DNA of 64,000 nucleotides, taken from Streptacidiphilus sp. P02-A3a (GTDB taxonomy: Bacteria; Actinomycetota; Actinomycetes; Streptomycetales; Streptomycetaceae). The position numbers were made by a program, and so were the translations under genes. Shown here in pieces: positions 41,508 to 51,719 of the stretch (positions within the stretch are counted from its first letter, which is position 1; every line of letters begins with the position of its first letter). The notes below the pieces were generated by a model. It did no database searches. It was not told the origin of the DNA and saw nothing but the letters and a program-made list of their open reading frames with translations. The stretch lies in NCBI RefSeq assembly GCF_014084105.1, contig NZ_CP048289.1, positions 7,883,922-7,947,921 of the forward strand. Direction: 5' to 3'.

Positions 41508-42266
41508 CTAGTGCAGCGGCTGCGGGTAGCCGTAGGCCGGGTGGACCGCCGACTCGCGGTCGTAGAACGGCACCACCCGGACCCGCAGCCACAGCGCCAC
41601 CGGGTCGTACGGGTCGGACATCGCCACCGTGGAGACGTCCACTCCGGTCGGCGCGGCGGGCAGCGCCTGCTCCATCATCAGCCGCACCGACTCCACCGCC
41701 GCCGGACCGGCCTCGTACAGGTCGAGCCCGATCGCCAGGTAGGGCTCGCCCCAGGCCGGGCGGACCCAGCCCCGGCGCAGCGAGCGCACCGCCGGCGTGT
41801 TCCGCGCCGCCTGCCGCAGCGCGGTGTAGAAGTCCTCGGCGGGCACCGTCGCCGCCTCGATCCGCAGCGGCCCCGCGGGCAGCCGGTCCAGGCCGCCCGC
41901 GATCCGGCGCAGGTCGGTCCAGGGCACGCCGACGCCGCCCCCGGGCTGGTGCGGGTTCAGCCACAGCCCCCAGCGCTCCCGGTACAGCGAGGCGGCGATC
42001 TCCCGGCCGGGGCTGACCTGGTGCGCCCGGGGCCAGCCGCTGGCCGCCAGCTGCTCGGCGGAGGTCACGCACGGCGCGTAGCCGAACCGGCCGACCTCCA
42101 GGTTCCCGTACTGGGCGTCGGGCTGTCCGGACTCGCCGTGCCAGAGCAGCATCCACACCTGCCCCTCGCCGAGGGCGCGCAGCAGTTCCTCGTACGCCTC
42201 GTAGCGCCCGGGGGCCACGCCCCGCAGGGCCCGCTCGATGGCGTCACCGTCACCTGTCCGGACCAC
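41508..42266 (-). CDS. SseB-like protein (enhanced serine sensitivity family)
   Basis: A 252-residue cytoplasmic protein resembling SseB, named for serine sensitivity when overexpressed in E. coli; molecular role unknown. The N-terminal half (LLRALGEGQVWMLLWHG to GLWLNPHQPGGG) is the SseB domain and the C-terminal half a second alpha/beta domain (PAWGEPYLAIGLDLYEAG, VALWLRVRVVPFYDRE). A second SseB-like gene lies upstream, and serine/glycine genes follow on the other strand, so a link to serine handling is plausible. Start is GTG 42266. Confidence 0.72.
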   Translation of the reverse strand: MVRTGDGDAIERALRGVAPGRYEAYEELLRALGEGQVWMLLWHGESGQPDAQYGNLEVGRFGYAPCVTSAEQLAASGWPRAHQVSPGREIAASLYRERWGLWLNPHQPGGGVGVPWTDLRRIAGGLDRLPAGPLRIEAATVPAEDFYTALRQAARNTPAVRSLRRGWVRPAWGEPYLAIGLDLYEAGPAAVESVRLMMEQALPAAPTGVDVSTVAMSDPYDPVALWLRVRVVPFYDRESAVHPAYGYPQPLH

Positions 42267-42405
42267 TGTGCCGCCGCCCTCTCCCCCGAGTCCCGATGCC
42301 CGTGCTGTGCGCTGTCCCTCGCCTGGCCGGTGATCCGCCGCTGTGTCCGAGCCGCTGCTGCCCCGCCGCCGGTGCGCCGGCCGCAGAGCGTCTCAGCCTA
42401 TCCCG

Positions 42406-43170
42406 CTAGCCCCGGGCGAAGAACGGCTGCACGCAGGTCCGCATCCAGTCGACCAGCGGGTCGTCGGCCAGGTCCAGCAGCACGATGCCGACCTCCCAGG
42501 GCAGCGGCACGGCGCCCAGGGCGCGGCCCAGGGCCAGCGTGGCCGCCTGCTGGTCCTCCGGTTCGGCCCGGGCCAGCTCGACCCCGACGAACAGCTTCTC
42601 CTGGTCGGACTCGACCTGGACCAGGGCCCGACGGGCCGTCAGTACCACCGGTGTGACCGCGAGTTCGCCGATCGCGGCGACCAGGAACTCGACCGGGTCC
42701 TCGTGCGCCCCGGGTACCCGCAGGCCCAGCCGACTGCCCCCCGGCGCCCGGTTCCCGCCGCCGCTCGGATCGGTCCCGCGCAGCTCCGGCACGCCCGCGG
42801 CCGGGATCGGGATGCCGACCGCGCCCTCCGGGTTGATCACGATGCCGACGCCCAGCGGCATGCCCTCGGCCAGCTCGTGCACCGGCGCGACCGCGAACGG
42901 CAGGTTCCCGGCGATCAGCCGGAACTGCTCCTCGGAGCTGAACACCGGCACGAAGGGCTGCCCGGCGAGCTCGGTGGTCGGCAGGTCCAGGGTCGCCCCG
43001 TCCCGGGTCGGGCCGCCCGGCAGCGGCAGCCAGACGTGGCTGCGGCGCAGCACCTCGACCACCCGCGGCGTCGCGCCCGGATCGCCCAGCGCCGCCGTCA
43101 GCACCTGCTCCAGCTCGTTTGCGGGCCATCCGCCCGTGGCGTTCTGCGCCGGAATCCCGGGGTGCTGCAT
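42406..43170 (-). CDS. SseB-like protein, second copy
   Basis: A 254-residue protein with the same two-part layout as its neighbour. The N-terminal domain includes WLPLPGG, FVPVFSSEEQF and GIVINPEG; the C-terminal part ends VDWMRTCVQPFF. ATG 43170 follows TAGGGACG and is preferred to upstream codons, whose leader is low in coding character. It is divergent to the glycine riboswitch and gcvT. The pairing of two SseB-like genes next to glycine/serine genes is also known from Streptomyces by recollection. Confidence 0.72.
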   Translation of the reverse strand: MQHPGIPAQNATGGWPANELEQVLTAALGDPGATPRVVEVLRRSHVWLPLPGGPTRDGATLDLPTTELAGQPFVPVFSSEEQFRLIAGNLPFAVAPVHELAEGMPLGVGIVINPEGAVGIPIPAAGVPELRGTDPSGGGNRAPGGSRLGLRVPGAHEDPVEFLVAAIGELAVTPVVLTARRALVQVESDQEKLFVGVELARAEPEDQQAATLALGRALGAVPLPWEVGIVLLDLADDPLVDWMRTCVQPFFARG

Positions 43171-43324
43171 CGTCCCTACCACCGTTCTGCGACTTCGGTA
43201 CCCGCAGGGAGCATAACCAGCGGCGCTGTCGACGATGCCGCGACCGGCGGGCGACAGCTGCGCCGTGTCGGTGCTCCGTGCCATGATGAGCCCGACGAAC
43301 AACTTCACACCGGCCGTTCGAACC

Positions 43325-43575
43325 CACACGGGAGAGCCGGGCCGACCCACCGCCCCCCGGGGCCGGGGGTGTCGCAGCCGGCGCCGAAGGAGCAAGCCTT
43401 CCCCGGAATCTCTCAGGCACAGCTACCGTGCGGGCGAGGCACATCTGGAAAGTGGCAGACCCGGCATCCGGTGTCGGCCCACCAACGGTGCAAGCCACAG
43501 ACGTCCGCTCCGGCGGGCTGTCCGCTCCGGCGGGTGTGTGGTGAAGCTCTCAGGTTGCAGCGACAGAGGGGGAGC
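43325..43575 (+). ncRNA. tandem glycine riboswitch upstream of gcvT
   Basis: The first aptamer is clear: GGGAGAG at 43330, GCGCCGAAGGAGCAA at about 43381, AATCTCTCAGGCAC, then ACCGTGCGGGCGAGGCA and CTGGAAAG. A second aptamer follows with GTGAAGCTCTCAGGTT and ACAGAGGGGGAG ending about 43573. These are the conserved elements of the glycine-binding riboswitch. It lies 53 bases before gcvT and should turn on glycine cleavage when glycine is high, as known for Streptomyces. The remaining 43171-43324 holds the divergent promoters and no gene. Confidence 0.9.
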
Positions 43576-43627
43576 CCTGCCGCAGCATGCCCTGCATGTG
43601 CCCTGACCGAGCACCAAGGAGTTCCCC

Positions 43628-44785
<1,158 letters not shown>

Positions 44786-44906
44786 GCCCGTCCCCCCTCC
44801 TGCCCTCTTCGTCGCCCCCGCCGCCTCGCCGCGCCGGGGACCCCGCCGCCTGCCGTCCGGGCGGCCCGTTTCGCCCGCCCCCGCCTCATCCTGGAGAATC
44901 ACTCTC

Positions 44907-45284
44907 ATGAGCAACCCCCAGCACCTCACCTACAGCAAGGAACACGAGTGGCTGACCGCCGTCGAGGACGGCGTGGCCACCGTGGGGATCACCGAGTTCG
45001 CCGCCACCGCCCTCGGTGACGTGGTCTACGTCCAGCTCCCCGAGGTCGGCACGACGGTGTCGGCCGGCGAGACCTGTGGCGAGCTGGAGTCGACCAAGTC
45101 GGTCAGCGACCTCTACTCCCCCGCCACCGGCGAGGTCGTCGAGGCCAACCAGGCCGTCGTGGACGACCCCTCGCTGGTGAACTCGGCTCCCTTCGCCGAG
45201 GGCTGGCTGTTCAAGATCCGCATCGACGGCACCCCCGAGGGTCTGCTGTCGGCCGACGAGTACTCCGCCTTCACCGGCGCCTGA
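44907..45284 (+). CDS. gcvH: glycine cleavage system H protein
   Basis: Lipoyl carrier of the glycine cleavage complex. The 125 residues have the lipoyl-attachment Lys in [12 protein letters not shown] (about 64) and the family N terminus [14 protein letters not shown] lies ten bases upstream of the ATG. It is 121 bases after gcvT and 19 before glyA. Confidence 0.97.
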   Translation: MSNPQHLTYSKEHEWLTAVEDGVATVGITEFAATALGDVVYVQLPEVGTTVSAGETCGELESTKSVSDLYSPATGEVVEANQAVVDDPSLVNSAPFAEGWLFKIRIDGTPEGLLSADEYSAFTGA

Positions 45285-45303
45285 CCTCTCCGAGGAAGAA
45301 TCC

Positions 45304-46572
45304 ATGACGGTCCTGAACCAGTCCCTGCACGCGCTCGACCCCGAGGTCGCCGCGGCCGTGGACGCCGAGCTGCACCGCCAGCAGTCAACCCTGGAGATGA
45401 TCGCCTCCGAGAACTTCGCCCCGGTGGCGGTGCTGGAGGCCCAGGGCTCGGTCCTCACCAACAAGTACGCCGAGGGCTACCCCGGTCGCCGCTACTACGG
45501 CGGCTGCGAGCACGTCGACGTGGTCGAGCAGCTCGCGATCGACCGGATCAAGGCGCTGTTCGGCGCCGAGCACGCCAACGTCCAGCCGCACTCGGGGGCG
45601 TCCGCCAACGCCGCCGCGATGTTCGCGCTGATCAAGCCGGGCGACACGATCCTGGGCCTGGACCTGGCCCACGGCGGGCACCTCACCCACGGCATGAAGA
45701 TCAACTTCTCGGGCAAGCTCTACAACGTGGCCGCGTACCACGTGGACCCCGAGACCAGCCTGGTCGACATGGAGGAGGTCGAGCGGCTCGCCAAGGAGCA
45801 CCAGCCGCAGCTGATCATCGCGGGCTGGTCCGCCTACCCGCGCCAGCTCGACTTCGCCGCCTTCCGCCGGATCGCCGACTCGGTCGGCGCGCTGCTGATG
45901 GTGGACATGGCGCACTTCGCCGGTCTGGTCGCGGCGGGGCTGCACCCCTCCCCCGTGCCCTACGCCGACGTGGTCACCACCACCACCCACAAGACCCTCG
46001 GCGGCCCGCGCGGCGGCGTGATCCTGTCCAAGGCCGAGTACGCCAAGAAGATCAACTCCGCGGTCTTCCCCGGCCAGCAGGGCGGCCCGCTGGAGCACGT
46101 GATCGCGGCCAAGGCCGTGGCCTTCAAGGTCGCCGCCTCGGACGAGTTCAAGGACCGCCAGCAGCGCACCCTCGCCGGCGCCAAGATCCTCGCCGAGCGG
46201 CTGACCCGCGCGGACGCGACCGAGGCCGGGGTGTCCGTGCTCTCCGGCGGCACCGACGTCCACCTGGTCCTGGTGGACCTGCGCAAGTCCGAGCTCGACG
46301 GCCAGCAGGCCGAGGACCGGCTGCACGCGGTGGGCATCACCGTCAACCGCAACGCGGTCCCGTTCGACCCGCGTCCGCCGATGGTCACCTCCGGGCTGCG
46401 GATCGGCACCCCGGCGCTGGCCACCCGAGGCTTCGACGCCGAGGACTTCACCGAGGTCGCCGACATCATCGCGGAGGCCCTCAAGCCCTCGTTCGACGAC
46501 GCCACCCGCGCCGCACTGGCCGCCCGGGTCACCGCCCTGGCCGCCAAGCACCCGCTCTACCCGGACCTGTAA
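45304..46572 (+). CDS. glyA: serine hydroxymethyltransferase
   Basis: PLP enzyme interconverting serine and glycine with tetrahydrofolate, linking serA output to one-carbon units. The 422 residues show the PLP Lys in [14 protein letters not shown] (about 229), the active-site [15 protein letters not shown] (about 54) and [18 protein letters not shown] precedes the ATG closely. Located with gcvT and gcvH, it would recapture the methylene-THF made by glycine cleavage. A hairpin terminator follows. Confidence 0.97.
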   Translation: MTVLNQSLHALDPEVAAAVDAELHRQQSTLEMIASENFAPVAVLEAQGSVLTNKYAEGYPGRRYYGGCEHVDVVEQLAIDRIKALFGAEHANVQPHSGASANAAAMFALIKPGDTILGLDLAHGGHLTHGMKINFSGKLYNVAAYHVDPETSLVDMEEVERLAKEHQPQLIIAGWSAYPRQLDFAAFRRIADSVGALLMVDMAHFAGLVAAGLHPSPVPYADVVTTTTHKTLGGPRGGVILSKAEYAKKINSAVFPGQQGGPLEHVIAAKAVAFKVAASDEFKDRQQRTLAGAKILAERLTRADATEAGVSVLSGGTDVHLVLVDLRKSELDGQQAEDRLHAVGITVNRNAVPFDPRPPMVTSGLRIGTPALATRGFDAEDFTEVADIIAEALKPSFDDATRAALAARVTALAAKHPLYPDL

Positions 46573-46651
46573 GCCGGATCCGCAGTCCCTGTCTGTCGCC
46601 CGTCCAGGACCCGTGTAACTGGAAGCACAGTCCGGGACGCCCCAGATCGGC

Positions 46652-46690
46652 CGGGGCACCGCGCACACTGGAAGGTGTGCCGGTGCCCCG
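46652..46690 (+). terminator. terminator after glyA
   Basis: A 10-base-pair outer stem (46652-46661 with 46681-46690) plus a 6-base-pair inner stem (4663-type pairing of 46663-46668 with 46675-46680), one bulged base and a 6-base loop. It lies 80 bases after glyA and separates sdaA. Confidence 0.75.
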
Positions 46691-46761
46691 TTCCATGCGC
46701 CCGCAGCTCACCGCACTCCCCGCCAGCAGACCCACACCACCAGCAGACAAGGGCGTCTCCC

Positions 46762-48150
46762 GTGGCCATCAGCGTCTTCGATCTCTTCTCCGTCGGCATC
46801 GGGCCCTCCAGCTCGCACACCGTCGGCCCGATGCGCGCGGCGCGGATGTTCGCCCGCCGCCTGAAGTCCGAGGGCGTACTGGCCCAGACCGCCTCGCTGC
46901 GCGCCGAGCTCTTCGGCTCCCTCGGCGCGACCGGCCACGGCCACGGCACCCCCAAGGCCGTCCTGCTCGGCCTCGAAGGCAACTCGCCGCGGACCGTGGA
47001 CATCGTCCAGGCCGACCTCGACGTCGAGCGGATCCGCGGCAGCAAGCGGCTGCGGCTGCTGGCCGCCGACCTCGGCGACATCTGCGACCACGAGATCGAC
47101 TTCGATCCCGACACCCAGCTGGTCCTGCACCGCCGCCGGTCGCTGCCGTACCACGCCAACGGGATGACCCTCTGCGCCTACGACGGCGCCGGCGCTCCGC
47201 TGCTGGAGAAGACCTACTACTCGGTCGGCGGCGGCTTCGTGGTCGACGAGGACGCCATCGGCGCGGACCGGGTCAAGCCGGACGACACCGTGCTCCGCTA
47301 CCCCTTCCGCACCGGCGCCGACCTGCTGCGCTGGACCACCGAGACCGGCCTGTCGGTCTCCTCGCTGATGCTGGAGAACGAGAAGGCCTGGCGCTCGGAG
47401 GCGGAGATCCGCTCCGGCCTGCTGGACATCTGGCACGTCATGCAGGAGTGCGTCCGCAACGGCATGAACCACGAGGGCATCCTGCCCGGCGGCCTGAAGG
47501 TCCGCCGCCGCGCCGCCACCGCCGCCCGCGCCCTGCGCACCGAGGGCATCGGCCCGGCGAACGCCATGGAGTGGGTGACCCTCTACGCGATGGCGGTCAA
47601 CGAGGAGAACGCGGCCGGCGGCCGCGTGGTCACCGCCCCCACCAACGGCGCGGCCGGGATCATCCCGGCGGTCCTGCACTACTACCTGAACTTCATCCCG
47701 GGCGCGGGCGAGGACGGCATCGTCCGCTTCATGCTGACCGCCGGCGCCATCGGCATGCTCTTCAAGGAGAACGCCTCGATCTCCGGCGCCGAGGTCGGCT
47801 GCCAGGGCGAGGTCGGCTCCGCCTGCTCCATGGCCGCCGGCGGCCTCGCCGAGGTCCTCGGCGGCACCCCGGAACAGGTCGAGAACGCCGCCGAGATCGG
47901 CATCGAGCACAACCTCGGCCTCACCTGCGACCCGGTCGGCGGCCTGGTCCAGATCCCCTGCATCGAACGCAACGGCATGGCCTCCGTCAAAGCCGTCACC
48001 GCCGCCCGCATGGCCCTCCGCGGCGACGGCCGCCACCACGTCTCCCTCGACAAGGCCATCAAAACCATGAAGGAGACCGGCGCCGACATGAAGGTCAAGT
48101 ACAAGGAGACCTCCCGTGGCGGCCTCGCGGTCAACGTCATCGAGTGCTAG
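46762..48150 (+). CDS. sdaA: L-serine ammonia-lyase (iron-sulfur, single chain)
   Basis: Deaminates serine to pyruvate. The 462-residue single chain joins the beta ([15 protein letters not shown]: [14 protein letters not shown]) and alpha domains. The 4Fe-4S ligands are in the Cys motifs [13 protein letters not shown] (about 350) and [14 protein letters not shown] (about 390-403). Start GTG 46762 places the conserved SSSHT region at the N terminus; the in-frame leader is not coding-like. Its last 64 bases are the left attachment site of an integrated island, which keeps the protein end NVIEC intact and only changes the stop codon to TAG. Confidence 0.96.
   Translation: MAISVFDLFSVGIGPSSSHTVGPMRAARMFARRLKSEGVLAQTASLRAELFGSLGATGHGHGTPKAVLLGLEGNSPRTVDIVQADLDVERIRGSKRLRLLAADLGDICDHEIDFDPDTQLVLHRRRSLPYHANGMTLCAYDGAGAPLLEKTYYSVGGGFVVDEDAIGADRVKPDDTVLRYPFRTGADLLRWTTETGLSVSSLMLENEKAWRSEAEIRSGLLDIWHVMQECVRNGMNHEGILPGGLKVRRRAATAARALRTEGIGPANAMEWVTLYAMAVNEENAAGGRVVTAPTNGAAGIIPAVLHYYLNFIPGAGEDGIVRFMLTAGAIGMLFKENASISGAEVGCQGEVGSACSMAAGGLAEVLGGTPEQVENAAEIGIEHNLGLTCDPVGGLVQIPCIERNGMASVKAVTAARMALRGDGRHHVSLDKAIKTMKETGADMKVKYKETSRGGLAVNVIEC
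48085..48148 (+). repeat. attL-type repeat (sdaA tail)
   Basis: Matches 52655-52718 at 63 of 64 positions at an offset of exactly 4570 bases; the one difference is T48117 for C. It encodes the last codons of sdaA up to the stop. Confidence 0.93.
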
Positions 48151-48156
48151 ACAGAT

Positions 48157-48201
48157 AGGCCCTGACCAGCGCCTCCATCCCTTTCAGCGCGGTCAGGGCC
48201 T
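48157..48201 (+). terminator. sdaA terminator supplied by the island
   Basis: An 11-base-pair stem (48157-48167 with 48191-48201) extended by four inner pairs (GCGC with GCGC) after a bulged A, followed by TTTCCTGTTT. It begins seven bases after the sdaA stop, within the inserted DNA. Confidence 0.75.
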
Positions 48202-48221
48202 TTCCTGTTTGCACGGTGGAA

Positions 48222-48271
48222 AGTCCCCAGACAGTCCCCAGGACGAAGCAGAAAGTCCCCGAAAAGTCCCC
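48222..48271. repeat. four AGTCCCC repeats near attL (candidate recombinase arm sites)
   Basis: AGTCCCC occurs at 48222, 48233, 48254 and 48265 in the same orientation: two pairs, each spaced by 11 bases (one helical turn), 32 bases apart. Matching copies stand near attR. The arrangement fits arm-type binding sites of a tyrosine recombinase. Confidence 0.6.
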
Positions 48272-48321
48272 AGCCCCACGGGCAGAAATGGCCCGCTGAC
48301 CAGGGCCATCCAGAGGCTCTG

Positions 48322-49173
48322 TCAACGCCTGCCGTACCGGCTTCGGCCGCTTCTCGGCCGGTACGCGTCCTTGACGATCTGCTCCAGGTCCTCTTCGCTG
48401 AACCTCCGATGACTGCCGATCAGTCGATGCGGGACCCTTCCGACTGCGGACTCGGTACGCAATTACGACGCGGTGACTCCAAGGCGTTTGGCCGCTTCAG
48501 CGATGGAGTAGAGCAACGGTCCCTTCTTGGTCGGCGGCCCGTCGACAGCCTTGCCGCGAGGCCCCGTGGACGGCAGACCCAGCGCAGCGGCGTCCACCGC
48601 AGCCAGGAGGAGGCCGAGCCCTCGAAGCCGGGCCGCATCCCCCACGCCGTCATTGGGGCCCGGAAGGCCGAATGCTCGACGCCCCTGAGTCGCGGGATCA
48701 GGCGAAGGCAGCAGTGCTACGAGTCGGTAGTCCTCTTCTGTGAGCGGGGCTCCGGCTTCGAGTTCGCGGGACAGGCGGAGTCGCTCGCTCTGCAGAGCCA
48801 GCTTGTCCAACTTCCAGATCCGTTCGCGCAACTGCTCCCAGCTCGCATGCCCCTGCACTGCGGCAAGCGCGTACGTCGCGATGTCCTGGCCCGGGTCCGC
48901 CTTGACCCGGCGCTGCTGGTAGCAGATCTCCATACCCTTCTCCACCGGCACCTTGCAGGGGAAGCCATAGAAGGACGTGACCGGCTCAGGGCAACGCGGC
49001 CGGTCACAGGCGAGCGCCCGGTCGGTCCCGGCCCGGATCTGTCGGATCTGCTCAGCGGCGTTGGTCAGCCCCTCCTTCGGTACGCCCCAAGCTTTCGCCG
49101 CCTCCCTGGGGCTGAGGTGGTCCAGCGCCCTCATCCGCTCAATCGGTGTACCCGAACCATCCTGCCCCTCCAT
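48322..49173 (-). pseudogene. excisionase/MerR-type DNA-binding protein broken by an in-frame TAA
   Basis: From ATG 49173 (AAGGGAG six bases upstream) the frame runs 236 codons to TAA 48463, ending in SIAEAAKRLGVTAS. The same frame then continues for 46 codons as LRTESAVGRVPHRL, IGSHRRFSEEDLEQIV and a basic tail to TGA 48322. Joined, the two halves make one winged helix-turn-helix of excisionase (BldC/Xis) type: helix, wing and recognition parts in correct order, so a sense codon (probably TAC) became TAA. The N-terminal 190 residues have a paired-Cys segment (CDRPRCPEP, PCKVP, ICYQQ) and are not recognised. The truncated form lacks the wing and should not bind DNA normally. Confidence 0.75.
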
Positions 49174-49329
49174 CTGCTGCTCCCTTCTCGCTCTCTCCAT
49201 ACATGCTGAACGCGGACAAGGACGAAGCGGACGGCTTGACGGGCCTCCACCGACAAGCATCCAAATTCGATCGCACGGGATCATCAGCCGATCGCGAGCC
49301 GAACAAATCTGGCGCGATCCAGGAGCTCA

Positions 49330-49346
49330 GTAGCACGGCGTGCTAC
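49330..49346 (+). promoter_or_regulatory. palindromic operator of vapBC
   Basis: GTAGCAC, GGC, GTGCTAC: a perfect 7-base inverted repeat with a 3-base spacer, 20 bases before the antitoxin ATG, with an additional GCTAC half site at 49352. Type II antitoxins with toxin bind such sites to repress their own promoter. Confidence 0.7.
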
Positions 49347-49366
49347 TCATTGCTACCGTGACAGCC

Positions 49367-49636
49367 ATGACAGCCCAGCCGGAGATCACGCAGCGCGATT
49401 TGCGCAACAAATCGCGAGAGATCATGGATGCCGTCGAGGCTGGCCAGTCGTTCACCGTCACCCGGGACGGGCACCGGATCGGAGAGCTGATCCCATTGAG
49501 ATGCCGCAGGCGCTTCGTTCCGCGAGCGGAGTTCGCGGCGATGTCGCGGAGCGCACCCCACATCTCCCTGGATGCCTTCCGAGCGGACCAGGATGCCGCT
49601 ACTGCACCGGAGATGGACGAACCCTATGCCCGTTGA
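49367..49636 (+). CDS. vapB: Phd/YefM-type antitoxin (VapB)
   Basis: An 89-residue antitoxin of the prevent-host-death type: EITQRDLRNKSREIMDAVEAGQ is split by TxxD-like contacts and followed by FTVTRDGHRIGELIP, giving the N-terminal DNA-binding/dimer domain, and an acidic flexible C terminus that should mask the toxin. It overlaps the toxin start by 11 bases. ATG 49367 lacks a strong ribosome site, so short-leader translation is possible. The palindrome just upstream supports autoregulation. Confidence 0.88.
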   Translation: MTAQPEITQRDLRNKSREIMDAVEAGQSFTVTRDGHRIGELIPLRCRRRFVPRAEFAAMSRSAPHISLDAFRADQDAATAPEMDEPYAR

Positions 49637-50159
49637 ACACCAGCGGGGTCTGCTCGACACCAACATCATGATCCTCCGCCGCTGGATCGACCTAGCCGAA
49701 CTTCCGTCCGAGATGGCCATCAGCGCAATCACTTTGGCGGAGCTGTCCGCCGGTCCCCATGAGGTCAGACGAAACGACGAGCAGGCAGACTACGGCGAGC
49801 ATGCGGAGCGGGGCCGCCGACTCCACGTCCTCCAGTGCGCCGAAAACGAGTTCGACCCCATCCCCTTCGACGCCGAGGCGGCCCGAATCTACGGCCGCAT
49901 CAGCGCTGCCGCGGTCGGCGTTGGGCGAAAGCCGAGCAGACGCGTGGCCGACCTGATGATCGCCGCCATCGCCATCGCCGAAGAGCTGCCGCTCTTCACC
50001 ACCAACCCCGATGACTTCAAGGGTCTTGAGGACCTGCTGACCGTAGTACCGGTCACTCGGCCTGCATCGCCACACGACAGCCGATCAGAGGCCGGCAAGG
50101 AAATCCCTAGCACAGCCCCGAAGCCACGAGAGTGGCAAGGTACCCGGTCAGATCCATGA
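49626..50159 (+). CDS. vapC: PIN-domain toxin (VapC)
   Basis: A 177-residue PIN-domain ribonuclease toxin. The metal-binding acidic residues are visible in LLDTNIMI (Asp about 11), ITLAELS (Glu about 41), VADLMIAAIA (Asp about 110) and TTNPDDFKGL (Asp about 132). Most VapC proteins are 125-145 residues; this one has an extra 35-residue Ser/Pro/Lys-rich tail. ATG 49626 sits inside the antitoxin's last codons. VapC toxins cut tRNA or rRNA; the target is not deducible here. Carried on the island as a stabiliser. Confidence 0.9.
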   Translation: MPVEHQRGLLDTNIMILRRWIDLAELPSEMAISAITLAELSAGPHEVRRNDEQADYGEHAERGRRLHVLQCAENEFDPIPFDAEAARIYGRISAAAVGVGRKPSRRVADLMIAAIAIAEELPLFTTNPDDFKGLEDLLTVVPVTRPASPHDSRSEAGKEIPSTAPKPREWQGTRSDP

Positions 50160-50346
50160 GGACGCGCGTTCAACGTCATCGACGTGCTGAGCAAACAGCA
50201 TCAAGCAGGTGGACGTACGCCGCCTTCACGTGCCTTGGATCCCGGCGGCAGAGCAACGCCGCTACGGTGAGACGGACCAGAAGAGGGTGCTCCTGCACGC
50301 ATGAGGTCGGCTGCCCATGCAGGATCAATCGCCGAAGGGGAACGAG

Positions 50347-50481
50347 TTGAACACCAGCGAGCACACGGAGCCGGCGAGCCACGCCTGGTCCGTCGCCGAC
50401 TTCCTAGGCGGCGACTACAAGCAGTCGGGCTACGGCAAGGGCGTCTTCACCACCTCTGGACGAGGAGTTGACGAGCCATGA
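50347..50481 (+). pseudogene. N-terminal stump of a type I restriction methyltransferase (hsdM)
   Basis: A 44-codon frame from TTG 50347 (AAGGGG six bases upstream; ATG 50317 is in frame too) reads ...HAWSVADFLGGDYKQSGYGKGV and stops at 50481. HsdM proteins begin with a very similar block ([23 protein letters not shown] in typical members, in outline), then ~480 more residues that are absent here. The stop overlaps the ATPase start as ATGA. The rest of hsdM and hsdS/hsdR are missing, so this looks like the promoter and first exon-like stretch of a lost R-M operon now driving the ATPase pair. Confidence 0.65.
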
Positions 50482-51719
50482 CCACTGCCTTCACGCCGCC
50501 CGTCGAGGGGGGCGCACTGTTCGTCACCAGCGTTCGGCTCACCAACTACAAATCCATCGCTCGCTGCGACATCCCCCTCGGCCCGTTCACCGTCCTCTTG
50601 GGTCTGAACGCAGCCGGTAAGTCGAACTTCCTCGACGCCCTACGCTTCGTCCGTGACGCCGTGACCCGTGGACCGGCCGAGGCTATCGGTTCCCGCGGTG
50701 GGCTCGAGAACGTCCTCTGCCGCATTCCTACGTTGGCGCACTCCTGCACGATCACCCTGGAATTCCGGCTACCTCCGTCCGTCGGCCAGGACACCACCTG
50801 GCACGGCCGGTACGGCTTCACCCTCGCCCGCGGTTCCGGCCCCCATGCTCCACAGGGGTGGGAGGTCCGACACGAGATCTGCGAACTGGGTGCCCTGGGT
50901 AGCGGCCGTCCGCCGTTCCGTTTCGAGGTCGAGCGTGGCGCAGTCGACGATCCCGCCTCCGAGCGTGAGTCGACTCTCCGGCCTGGCAGCCTCTACCTGC
51001 CACTGCTGGCCGGCACGGGCCCCTACGCCCTGCTTTACGCCGCGCTCGCCGACATGTTCTTCTACGATCCGGATCTCGCTGCGCTCCGTGATGCCCGACC
51101 AGCTACCGGCTCCGACAGCCTGGACGAGGACGGTGGCCATCTCGGTGCAGTCCTCGGCCGACTCGACCCTTGGGCAGCTGAGCGCGTCCCCGCCTACGCC
51201 GCCGCTATCGTGCCAAATCTGACCGAGGTTGGGCCATCAGCTTCGGCGGCGGCCAGCGACTATGTCGCTGCGCGCATGACTCTGACCGCTGGCGAAGAGG
51301 CGGAGCCGAAGCAGTTCCGCGCCGAGTCCATGTCCGAGGGGACCATTAGGGCGATCGGCCTGCTCGCCGTGCTCTTCCAGCCGCGCGCACGGGACGGCCG
51401 CATTCCGCTCGTCGCCATCGAGGAGCCCGAATTGGCCCTGCACCCCTTGGCTGCCGGTGTCCTGTTCGACGCGCTCACAGAAGCGAGTACATCCGTGCAG
51501 GTGCTGGCGACCAGCCAGAGCGCCGAGCTGTTCGACCGTAAGGAGGCCGACCTCTCCGCCATCCGTGTGGTGACCGCACGCGACGGAGTGACCGTCATCG
51601 GGCTGGTCGACGAAGTGAGTCGGTCGATCGTGGCGGACGGCTTGGCCACCGTCGGTGAACTGCTGCGCTCGAACCAGCTCGAGCCCCAAACACCGCATCC
51701 TACGGAGGCCGCCGAGTGA
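50478..51719 (+). CDS. SMC/ABC-like AAA ATPase (AAA_21/OLD-type), second copy
   Basis: A 413-residue ATPase of the same kind as the one at 18718-19797. Walker A is GLNAAGKSN (about 45), signature ESMSEGTIRAIGLL (about 297), Walker B PLVAIEEPELALHP (about 325). The usual switch His is absent: the segment reads LATSQSAELF where the first copy has VTTHSP, so hydrolysis may be altered. The two proteins share layout but little sequence by eye, so they are related systems rather than a recent duplication. Its last codon overlaps the partner gene start. Confidence 0.85.
   Translation: MTTAFTPPVEGGALFVTSVRLTNYKSIARCDIPLGPFTVLLGLNAAGKSNFLDALRFVRDAVTRGPAEAIGSRGGLENVLCRIPTLAHSCTITLEFRLPPSVGQDTTWHGRYGFTLARGSGPHAPQGWEVRHEICELGALGSGRPPFRFEVERGAVDDPASERESTLRPGSLYLPLLAGTGPYALLYAALADMFFYDPDLAALRDARPATGSDSLDEDGGHLGAVLGRLDPWAAERVPAYAAAIVPNLTEVGPSASAAASDYVAARMTLTAGEEAEPKQFRAESMSEGTIRAIGLLAVLFQPRARDGRIPLVAIEEPELALHPLAAGVLFDALTEASTSVQVLATSQSAELFDRKEADLSAIRVVTARDGVTVIGLVDEVSRSIVADGLATVGELLRSNQLEPQTPHPTEAAE

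Noticed and set aside
48222-48271. AGTCCCC repeats as a CRISPR array
   Set aside because: Units are 7 bases with 4-base spacers; no CRISPR-size repeat, spacers or cas genes.
48137-48325. Minus-strand 62-codon frame at the left end of the island as a possible integrase end
   Set aside because: It reads through the AGTCCCC repeats and the terminator and has no tyrosine recombinase motif or upstream catalytic part.
50132-50382. Short frames on both strands between vapC and the hsdM stump
   Set aside because: No ribosome sites, biased Arg/Cys/Ser composition, and overlap of each other; treated as the promoter region.
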